NCBI GenBank assembly: GCA_026770585.1
Contig: MU646840.1
Coordinates: 93,250-114,569, forward strand
DNA: 21,320 bases
DNA from: Baffinella frigidus
Lineage: Eukaryota; Cryptophyceae; Cryptomonadales; Baffinellaceae
Direction of reading: 5' to 3'
Shown piece after piece: positions 1-10,400 of the stretch (positions are counted from its first letter, which is position 1; every line of letters starts with the position of its first letter). The position numbers and the translations under genes are program-made. A model generated the notes under the pieces. It was not told the origin of the DNA. It did no database searches and saw only the letters and a program-made list of their open reading frames with translations.

Positions 1-48
<48 letters not shown>
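1..48. repeat. poly-G tract at window start
   Basis: Forty-eight consecutive G, followed within a few bases by a C run. It may be a true homopolymer or a sequencing/assembly edge artefact; a tract this long at a contig end is suspicious. Confidence 0.9.
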
Positions 49-49
<1 letters not shown>

Positions 50-87
50 CAGAACCGGTGCACCCCCCCCCCAGCGTGGTGTGTACT

Positions 88-730
88 AGTTGAAGTAGGG
101 TTGATGAAGTGTACGTGTACGAGTTGAAGTAGGGTTGCTGAAGTTTGTTCGGGGTTGTTTGTGGTCGTGTGGCATGTTTTTCCTGTCTCTATTTGTGTGT
201 TTGTGTGTGTGTGTGTTGCGTGCGTGTGTGTGTGTGTGCGTGTGTGTGTGTCCAGTTCGGAGCCATCAAAAAGAGTGTTGGTTCAGGGTGTAGGGCCTGT
301 CCTTCTCCGCGTGTCGGGTAGGGTGATCTTATCGAGTGTCTTCTTCTCATTCTCCTCGTTTATTCGTGACAAGTACCACAGATTTCCAGAATACACACAC
401 AGAATGGTGAAACACACACACAATGGTGTTGCAGGGCGAGGAGAGCGAGCGGTTGACTGGAGAGGGTTCTAACAGATACCCGATGGTAATGCAGGGCTTG
501 TTCTGATTAGTACAAAAGGCTTGTAGCATGTACGCGATGTTGACGTTGAAACAGGGCGGGGGGTGGCGGCGACATGTTTCTCACAAGTACAAAAAGTCTC
601 AAAAAGTACAAAAAGTCTCAAAAGGCGACATGTTTCTCACAAGTGCAAAACAACCTCTAGAAAAAACACACGAGGTTGAAACACACACACGATTTTTCTG
701 CTGGGCGGGGAGGGCGGGCAGGGGCAGAGA
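88..730 (+). repeat. intron sequence: duplicated segments, GT microsatellite, early exon-A acceptor copies
   Basis: No convincing coding exon here. Visible are two copies of a GTTGAAGTAGGGTTG segment (about 91 and 123), a GT-rich microsatellite (about 195-252), and a repeated ACATGTTTCTCACAAGT block (570 and 627) around a tandem CAAAAAGTCT unit. Several GCAGGG-type segments (431, 490, 554) resemble the acceptor region of exon A. They look like decayed upstream copies of that junction. Confidence 0.6.
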
Positions 731-1145
731 AAGAGCGACGCGGTCTTGGAGGAGGAGGAAGAGCCTACCGTAGGGTCTATGTCTTAACGCTTATAGGTTC
801 GTCACGAAATCCCTCCGAAATCCGCTGTGTGGATGTTTTCGTTTCTATACAAGAGGTTTCTTTACAAGTTTTTTTTCTGACAAATTGTGACAAACACAGG
901 ATGTTTTTGCAGGGGGGTGGGGGCAGGCTGGGGCTGAGAAAGAGCAATGCCATCCTGCAAGAGGAGGGGGGGGAGGAACCAGATTTGTTTCATTTCCATA
1001 AACGAGGTTTCTTTTCCTTAGGTTTCTTTTTTCACAGGGGTTTTCTGACAAATGCTGGATGTTGCGTTCGGTGCAGGGCGGGGAGGGCGGGCTGGGGCGG
1101 AGCAAGAGCGATGCGATCTTGGAGGAGGAGGAGGAACCCGACTTG
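726..1145 (+). repeat. three acceptor-side partial copies of exon A
   Basis: Copies at about 726-770, 909-981 and 1077-1145 repeat the G-rich acceptor region and the first codons of exon A (RKSDAVLEEEEE, RKSNAIL and SKSDAILEEEEEP in the matching frame). Each then diverges into unrelated intron sequence before the VLLELQG part. None has the exon's 3' end or donor, so they read as truncated upstream copies and not exons. Confidence 0.75.
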
Positions 1146-1227
1146 TTTCATTTCTATACACGAGGTTCAATTTCTTCAGGTGTTTTTTAATTGGGATTTT
1201 CTGACGAATAGATGGATGGTGCTGCAG

Positions 1228-1347
1228 GGGGGGGAGGGCGGGCAGGGGGGGATAAAGAGCGACGCGATCTTGGAGGAGGAGGAGGAGCCGGATGTGCTGT
1301 TGGAGCTGCAGGGCATCAATGGGAAGGCGTCCCAGAAGCTCGAGAAG
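1228..1347 (+). CDS. CFAP70: CFAP70 exon A (acidic linker), copy 1
   Basis: Acceptor GCTGCAG ends at 1227 and the donor GTAGCG follows 1347. The 40 codons, phase 0 at both ends, read a Gly-rich start, then KSDAILEEEEEPDVLLELQG and ...GKASQKLEK. The acidic run sits where CFAP70 has a Glu-rich linker before the first conserved helix. A second full copy of the coding part follows at 1510-1632, so which one is spliced is undecided. An internal GGCAG at 1241-1245 is an alternative acceptor. Confidence 0.7.
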
Positions 1348-4300
1348 GTAGCGCGGGGTTCATTCACATCCGTGGGCCACGGAAACCATGTCACAATGGA
1401 ATCATAACACAATGGGGTTGGGGGTTGTTGATTGGGGGTAGGGGTTGGGGGGTTGGGGGTTGGGGGTAGGGGGGTGGGGGGTTAGAGTCTAGCGCTGCCC
1501 CAGCGCTAGTACGATGCTGTATGTGGCCTTCGGAGAAAGAGCGATGCGATCCTGGAGGAGGAGGAGGAGGAACCGGATGTGCTGTTGGAGCTGCAGGGCA
1601 TCAACGGGAAGGCCTCCCAGAAGCTCGAGAAGGTGTTGTACAATTCGGGTTGGCTTGGATTTTGGGTCGGGTCGGGCAATTCCAAATCCCAGATTTTTTT
1701 GTTAGGTGACTGGCTGAAATGAAGTTTTATGCTATCTTGTGCATGAGATTGATGACAAGATATCTTGTCTTTGCATCCCCTACCCATAAGATGACACAAA
1801 ACGACACAAAGCGCATTTTCGTCAGATTTCCGCCCGATCCGACCCTGAAAAAATCCAAGCCAACCCGAATTCTACAATAATCCCTAAACCCTGAACCCTG
1901 AACCCTGAACCTCTGAACCCTACACCCTAAACCTCGCAACCTGTTCGATGCATTTCATGCGCATAAACCCCAAACCCAATAATTCATATGCTAGAGGGGC
2001 CTATTGAAAACCGATGTGCTTTCAAAAGTGGGCATTTGTGTAGTAACTTTCGTTGATTGGTCACGTAACTCTGCATATATTGCACAGTCACGAGGTTGGA
2101 ACACCCTATCCTGGTACAAATATTCAAAAACCCAAATGTAAATAGGATCCTCCAGCATTCTCGAGTGGGCAGCCTCGAAATGTGTATCATGGCAAAGCCA
2201 GCGTGACTCACACAGAGCTGGGAGGATTTTTTTCGGAAAGGGTTTCACGCTGAGACACTTTCTTGGAGCCGGCTCTAACTATTTCTTTGCAAGTCAAGGA
2301 TTCAGGCGAATGTCCCACAGCTAACACCAAAACCCTAAACCCCACACCATGAGCCCCGCACCATACATCCCACACCCCACACCCTAAAACCCGCAACCGA
2401 AACCCCACACCCGAAACCCCACAGCCTTAACCTTAAACCTCACACACTAAAACCAACTCCCTAAACCCTAAACCCCACACCCCAAGCCCTTAAACCCAAA
2501 CTCTAAACCCTCAGCCCTAAACCCTGAACCCTGAACCCTAAACCCGGAACCTCAAACCCTCAAACCTAAACCCAATAAACTCTAAACCCTTAACCCTAAA
2601 CCCTAAACGCTAAACCCTAAACCCTAAACCCTAAACCCTAAACTCAATAAACCCTAAACCCTACGCCCTCAATCCCATCAAGAGGGGCGGCGGATAGACA
2701 TCCCACAACATGAACCCCGCACCATACACCCCGCACCATACACCCCACACCCCAAACCCCACACCCTAAAACCCACACCAGAAACCCCACAGCCTTAACC
2801 CTAAACACCACACACTAAAACCAACCCCCTAAACCCTAAACCCCACACCCTCAACCCTTAATCCCAAACCCAAGAAACCCGGAACCCCAAACCCTGAACC
2901 CTGCCAAACCCAAGAAACCCGGAACCCCAAACCCTAAACCCGAAACGATGCCCCGCGAGCAGGAGGGTCGGCGGCTAGACATCGCGCTCGAGCACCGGGC
3001 GGTCATGCGCAAGCGGGCGGTACACCCTACACCCTACACCCCACACCCCACACTCCACACCCTACACTCCACACACTAAACCCTAAACCCCAGACTGTAA
3101 ACCGTAAACTTGAAACCCGAAACCCTACACCATACACCCTTCGCTCCAACCCCCAAACCCTAAACCCCAGATCGTAAACCGTAAACCCTAATCCCCAGAC
3201 CCCAAACTCCAAACCCCAAAGCCCCAAACCCCAAACCCCAACCCCCAACCCCCAAACCCCACACCCCAAACCCCACACCCCACGCCCTACACCCCACACC
3301 CCAAAACCTCAAACCCTACCCTAGACCCTAAAACCCGACACAATAAAAAATAAAAAATAATATAAAAGTAAACAATAAACAATAGACAATAAACACTAAA
3401 CCGCAAACCGCAAACCCCCAGGTCGACGGGCTGCGGAAGCTCCTGAGTGAAGGCAAGCTCGAGATCGAGATCTCGCGCACGCTGCGCAGCGGCGAGCCGT
3501 AAGTTGCCCGCCCCTTTGAAGTGCCTCAGAATCCAAGCAGAATCCAGTGGCCCGCCCCGCGAAAATTGCCCCCTTCTTTGAAAGTTGCCCGCCCCTTTGG
3601 AAGTGGCCCCCTCTTTCACAGTCGCTTTTCCCCGATTTGGAAAAATCGAAGGGTTGCATCCATGCGGCGGGTATGTCTACGCGCAGAAACCCTCACCCAG
3701 TCCAACCAAGTCCCGATCTGTATCACAGCTTTGTTTGCACCTGGGGTGGCGGGAAAGGGGTGACTCCTGGTACACACCGGGGCAACTCGCGCATGGATGC
3801 CCTCCCTCTCCACGCAGTGGACTACGGACCTTTCATCAAAAGTCAACTTACCCTGTGGGTAGTCAACTTATGCAAATTTGGTCACGTTACCGCTAAATCT
3901 AGGGGTCCCGAAACCCTCGAAGCCCACCGTGTGGTTGGGGTGGATTCCCTCCGTGGGAGGGAATCAAACGGATTCCCTCCGTTTGATAGGTACGTATACG
4001 AGAAGAAGTACAGAGGGGTGGCGAAGTCCAACAAACCCCCGATATGCCTCAGGGGTTATTGGAAAGGTGAAGGTGTGTACCTGGAGTGCCCGAAAATGGG
4101 CCACCCCTGGTACAAACTGTTAATGGATTCTGTTTTTTCAACAATGGTTTCTGACCTTTGATAGATACGTGTACACGAAGAAGTACAAAGGGGTGGCCAA
4201 GTTCGACGGCGGGGACCGGGGAGACTTCTGCTTATACGTATCTGCGTTTAGGGTTTAGGGTTATATACGTATCTGTGCGGGTGGGGGTTGATTCAGGGCT

Positions 4301-7300
4301 ACTGCTGCGTGGTCGGCTGATGGACTGGGACCCGGCACGCCACACGTAGGACTACGAACCTTCCATGCAACTGATTCCCTCCTTTTGATAGGTACGTCTA
4401 CGAGAAGAAGTACAAGGGGGTGGCGAAGTTCGACGGCGGGCAGCTCCTCAGCCCCGGGGAGACCGCCACTTCCGCGCGCGTCTCCGTACAGGTTAGGAGC
4501 CTCGACCAAAAGTTGAGAGACAACGCCAAAAGTTGAGAAACACAGCGCAAAGTTGTGGAAAACTCAACTTTTGCTGCTCCTCAACCCCGGGGAGACCTCC
4601 ACTTCCGCGCGCGTCTCTGTACAGGTTATTAGCCTCTCGACCTCAGGAACAAAGATTGAGAAATAACGCCAAAAGTTGAGAAACAACGCCCTAAAATGAG
4701 ATAAACAACGCCAAAGGTTGACGATTTAGTACCAGGACCGTCAATTTGTGCGTCTCTGTATAGGTTATTAGCCTCTCGACCAAAAGATGACAAACAACGC
4801 CAAAAATTGAGGAAAAACGCCAAAAATAAGGAAAAAACAACAAGAGTTGGGAAACCGATGCCCTGGACCCCAACCCCCAAACCCTTATTACCCAACCCAA
4901 CATCCCACACACAGGGCGCACCCGACTTCGCACTCCCGACAGAAGAAGAGCTGGAGGCGACCCCACCCCCCGGTAAACCCCAAATCCCAAACCCAAAACC
5001 CAAAATCCAAAACCCAAAATCCAAAACCCCAAACCCAAAACCCAAAACCACAAACCACAAACCACAAACCCTAAACCGGAACCCCTAAACCCCAAACCCT
5101 AAACCCTCAAACCCAAACCCTAAACCCTAAACTCTAAACCCCAAAACCCACACCCCAAATCCCAAACCTCAAACCCCAGACCCCAAACCCCAAACCCGAA
5201 ACCCGAACCCCGAAACCCTCAGGGGGCGAGCCAGAGGCGGACGAGGGCGAGATATCCCCGTACGTCGCCGCAGGTTAACCCAAACCCCCTACCGACCCTA
5301 CCTTACCTACCCTACCCTACACCCTACCCTAAATCTTAAACCCTCGCCGCAGGTTTAACCTGAACCCTAAAACCCTAAACCCTAAACCCTAAAACATGAA
5401 CCTTAAGCCCTAAATCCTAAACCCTAAACCCTAAACCCTAAACCATAAACCCTAAACCCCAAATCCTGAACCCTCTCTAAACCCTCCCCCCTCCCAAACC
5501 CTAAACCCTCTCTAAACCCCCCCCCACCTAAACCATCCATAAACCCTCAACCTTAAACCATAAACCCTAAAACCTAAAACTCTAAACCATAAACCCTAAA
5601 ACCCAAAACCCTAGACCCTAAAACCCTAAACCCTAAATCCTAAACCCCCAAACCCCTAAAACCCTAAACCCTGAAAGCAGACACGTACATCATGGTCGCG
5701 CTGAGGGTGAAGGATCCGCTGAACCCGAAGCCGAAAACGCCCAAGATGCGGGTACCGCCCCCCCTCTGAACCGTCATATCATAACCATACCATACCATTA
5801 ATCACTGACCTTTAACCATCAACCATGAATCATAAACCATAAACCATAAACCATACACCACAAATCGTAAAATATAATCCATAAACCATGCCACACCATG
5901 CCATACCATGCCATACCATGCCATACACCATACACCATAAACCTTATCATCAACCATACCATACCATTAGCCATGAACCATGAACCATGAACCATGAACC
6001 ATGAACCATGAACCATGAACCATGAACCATGAACCATGAACCATGAACCATACCCGAAAGCCGAAACAGTGAAGTGCCGGCCGGCGGAATAACAGCCTCC
6101 GCCGCAGTTGTATGTGCTGACGTGTGTGCGTGACACTGATGACGTGTGTTCAACACTGCTGACGCGTGTGTCTGACAGTGCTGAAGCGTGTGCGTGACAC
6201 GGCTGACACGGCTGACCCCCTTCACAGATTCCGGAGGTGCGCGACTGGATCTCGACCCTCCCCCCCTCGACACGACCCCCACGCCGCTTGCTGACGCGTG
6301 TCCAACACTCATGACGCGTATGCCTAACACTCCTGACGCGTGTGTCTAGCACGACTGACGCGGGCCTAAAACTGCTGACGCGTGTGCGTGACACGGCTGA
6401 CGTGTGTGCGTGACACTGCTCACGCGTGTGTCTAACACGACTGACGCGTGTTGCTGACGCGTGTGTCTGACACTGGAATAGATTCCGGAACTGCGGGACC
6501 TGATCTCAACGCACTCGCCGCTCGACACGACGCAGTCGCGTGCTGATATGTGTGTCTAACACTGCTGACGTGTGTGTCCAACACCCCTGACGCATGTCTA
6601 ACACTGCTGGCGCGTGTGTCTGGCCCGGCTGACGCGTGCTTAACACGGCTGACGTGTATCTAACACTGCTGACGAATGACACTGCTGGCGCATGTGACAC
6701 CGATTCCGGAGGTACACGACCTGATCTCAACGCACTCACCTCTCGAGACTGACGTGTCTTCAACACTGCTGACGCGTGTGTCTATCCCGCATGAAGCGTG
6801 TCCATCACGGCTGACGTGTGTGTCCAACACTGCTGATACATATGTCTGACACGGCCCAAGCCGCGTGTCTAACCCTGCTGACGCGTGTGTCTCACGTGTC
6901 TGACGTGTGTCTGTACTGCACAGATTCCGGAGGTACGCGACCTGATCTCGACGCACTCACCCCTCGACACGACCCCCAAGCCGCGCGGGGCCGAGACACG
7001 CCTCCGGGAGGACTGCCGGTGCGACCCCAAACCCTCAACCCTGATACCTTAACCTGAAACAGCCCTAAACCCTGAACAATAAACCCTAAACCCTAAACCC
7101 TCAACAACACTCAACGCTAAACACTAAACCCTGAACTCGAAACCCGAAAACCGAAACCCTGAACCCGAGACCCGAAACCCGAAACCCGAAACCCTGAACC
7201 CTCAACACCCCTGAACCCCAAACACCCCCAAACCCTAAACCCTAAACCCTAAACCCTAAACCCTAAACCCTAAACCCTGAACCCTAAGCAACCCTAAGCC

Positions 7301-7389
7301 ATAACCCCTCCGACAGCAACCCTAAGCCCCAACCCCTCTGGCAGGGCGATAGAGGACACGCTCACGGACGAATACCCTCAACCCCAAAT

Positions 7390-7481
<92 letters not shown>

Positions 7482-10400
7482 GCAACCCTAACCCCTAAAC
7501 CCTAAGCAACCCTCGACCCTCAAACCCTAAGCAACCCTAACCCCTAACAGGGCGATAGTGGACACGCTCACGGACGGGTGCCCTCAACGCTAGACACTCC
7601 TCAACCCTAAGCCACCCTAACCCCAGCCCCTGAGCAGCTCTAACACCTATCCCCTAAGCCATACCCCCTACTCCGGCAGGGCGATAGTGGACACGCTCGC
7701 GGATGAGTACCGGGACATGTTCATGCGCGACGATGGCCAGGCTGTCCAGGTCAGTTCATAACCGGGCCAACTAATTTTATAACCGGACCATCTAATTTTC
7801 ATAACTGGGCCAACTAATTTTAGTTAGGCCGCCTAATTGGGGGTTGCGCGTTGGGGGTCGGGGGTGGGGGTTGGGAGTTGGGGCATGGGGGTTTGGGTTG
7901 ACATGTTCATGCGTGACGACGGCCAGGCTGTCCAGGTGAGTTCAGGGTTTAGGGTCCAGCATCTAGCTGTCCAGGTGAGTTCATAACCGGACCAAGTAAT
8001 TTTATAACCGGACCAACTAATCTTCATAACCGGACTAACTGATTTTAGTTAGGCCGCCTAATTGGGGGTTGCGCGTTGTGCGTTGCGCGTTGGGGGTTGG
8101 GGATTGGGGGATGGGGCTTGGGGCTTGGGGCTTGGGGCTTGGGAGTTGGAGCTTGGGGATTGGGGTTGACATGTTCATGCGTGACGATGGCCAGGCTGTC
8201 CAGACGAGTCCATAATTTAGGGTCCAGCATCTAGACTAAAGGGCTACACGAGTCAGGATTTTAGAGTTACAAGAGTTAGGGTTTAGAGTTAGGTTTTACA
8301 GTTACAAACCCCGTGGTGGGGTTGGGGGGTTGGGTGTGGGGTTTAGTTTCGGGTTCGGGCAGCGTGGTTCGGGGTTTAGGAGGGAGGTTCCGTACATCCG
8401 AATCCCCAACCCCGAAACCGCATCCCAGAGCACCCGCACGCCTCAAACCCACATCCTAGAGACTGAATCCTCAACTTGAACGTGAAGGCGTGGTCATTGG
8501 AGGCGTACCAGGATATTTATACTATGACCATACCGTGGATTTTGAAAAACAAGTCACGTTTTTCTTCTCGTAAACAAATTGACACGCAGGGTTGGGCCAA
8601 GGGTTCCGGTTTTACTAGTCAGCGGGTTTTGACCAATTGGGATAACTTCAGGTGGAGTCATCGGAAGACCGGAGGAAGCAGGCGGTGTTTAGCCTCAACT
8701 CCTCTGGGCGCTACTACGAGTTCAAGGAGCGGGTAAAACCCAAAATCCATAACCAAAAACCAAAAACCAAAAAAAAAACGAAACCCAAAACCCAAAACCC
8801 AAAACCCAAAACCCAAAACCCAAAACCCAAAACCCAAAACTCAAAACCAGGTCAAGAACTCGATCCAGCGTCTGGTGCAAGAACGCCTTGTCAAGCTGCA
8901 GACAACTTGCTACGAGGTAGAGCGAGTCTCTCATGAGTTGACACCTTTTTGGCCGAAAACTTTGAAACTTCCAAACTTAATGAGTCAACTCGTGCAGTGA
9001 ACATCGATGTTTACTACACGATCCGTCCGTTTGAAAGAACTCCTGGTACGAAGGTTGACTGAAAGAGTTCGAAAGTTTCGAAGTTTTCGAGAGCTCGATG
9101 CAGCGTCTAGAGCAAGAACGTCTCATCAGGCTGCAGACAACATGCTGCGAGGTACCCCTCAACCCTCAGCCATAACCAACATGCAACAAGGTGACCCTCA
9201 GCCCTAATCCTCGAACCCACACACCCAACTCCTGGATCCTAAACCCTGAACCCTTACCCCGACCCATGCATTCAAGCTGCAGACAACTTGCTATGAGGTA
9301 CCCCTTAACCCTAACTCTTTGCCCCTCAACCTGAACTCTTCAACGCTGAGCCCTGAACCCCAACCCCGACCCACTCAACCCCACAACCTGAACCTGGATT
9401 CCACACCCTGAACCCTAAACCCTGAACCCTGAACCCTGGGCCATGAACCCCAACCCTTAACCCCTGAACCCCTGAACCCTACCCCCTGAGCCCTACCCCC
9501 TGAACCTTGAACCCTAACCTCCAACCCCCCACCCTGAACCCTGAACCCTGAACCCTGAATTATGGCCCCTAACCCCTACTCCCTGAACGCCACCACACAC
9601 CCCTGAACCCTAACCTCGAACCCCTACACTATGAACTCGACAGACACCCTGCAATCTGAATCCTAACCTCCAACCCCCAACCCCAACCCTAACCCCCAAA
9701 CACCGACCTGGACCCTGGACCCTGAACCCTGAACTCTAACCTCCAAATCCCAATCCCAACCCCAACCCTAACCCCCAAACCCCAAACCCCACACAGGACT
9801 TGGAACTGATCGTGACCAAGTGTCCGGAGACGCACCACCCGCTCACTACGGGGCATGTATACCCCCACCCACCCCCGCGTGTCCGGTATTCGTACTGACC
9901 CCCGTCGTGTCCAGTATTTGTACTGACGCGTCCCCAGTCGTATCCTGAATTTATACTGACGTTTCCCCCGTCATATCCGGTATTTATACTGGCGTGTCCT
10001 CACTCGTGTCCGGCGTTTGTACTGACGCGTCCCCAGTCGTATCCTGAATTTATACTGACGTTTCCCCCGTCATATCCGGTATTTATACTGGCGTGTCCTC
10101 ACTCGTGTCCGGCGTTTGTACTGACGTGTCCGAAATTTTCATAATTTCGGCCCCCATGAATAGTTTTGTCAAGCCACTGTACCAGAACGTGTTGCTTTAC
10201 CAGACGATTCCTGGGGACCGACACTATTAATGTGTACTGACGCGTCTCCTGTCGTGTCCAACATGTGTACTGACGCGTCCGGTATTTGTATTGTCGTGTC
10301 CGGCATTTGTACTGACGCGTCCTCCCTCGTGACCGGTAGGTATACGGGCGTTACGACAAGGGGCCCTGCAAAAAGTGCCGGCAAATCGTCGAGGATGAGG

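Noticed and set aside
155-472. 105-residue frame with CVCVCV stretch
   Set aside because: Produced by the GT microsatellite; no splice or coding evidence.
3547-4161. 204-residue open frame on the plus strand
   Set aside because: It runs across the exon C-D intron and two partial exon D copies, mostly out of the CFAP70 frame; no domain is recognisable.
5370-5680. A true chromosome end (telomere)
   Set aside because: CCCTAAA units are degenerate, interrupted and flanked on both sides by coding exons; these are interstitial arrays.
5819-6394. 191-residue minus-strand open frame
   Set aside because: It is a translation of the AACCATG array and the GACGCGTGTG minisatellite (repeats such as MVHGSWF), not a protein gene.
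6112-6923. CRISPR-like array of short repeats
   Set aside because: Repeats are contiguous and variable without unique spacers of constant size, and the context is a eukaryotic intron; it is a minisatellite with embedded exon pieces.
8476-8651. Open frame upstream of exon J (MNVKAWSLEAYQDIY...) as a longer exon
   Set aside because: The frame differs from exon J, which has its own good acceptor (AACTTCAG), and no CFAP70 similarity is visible.
10135-10228. A possible exon reading NSFVKPLYQNVLLYQTIPG
   Set aside because: It has an ATG and 24 codons before a stop, but no acceptor/donor pair in phase with exons L and M and no family match.
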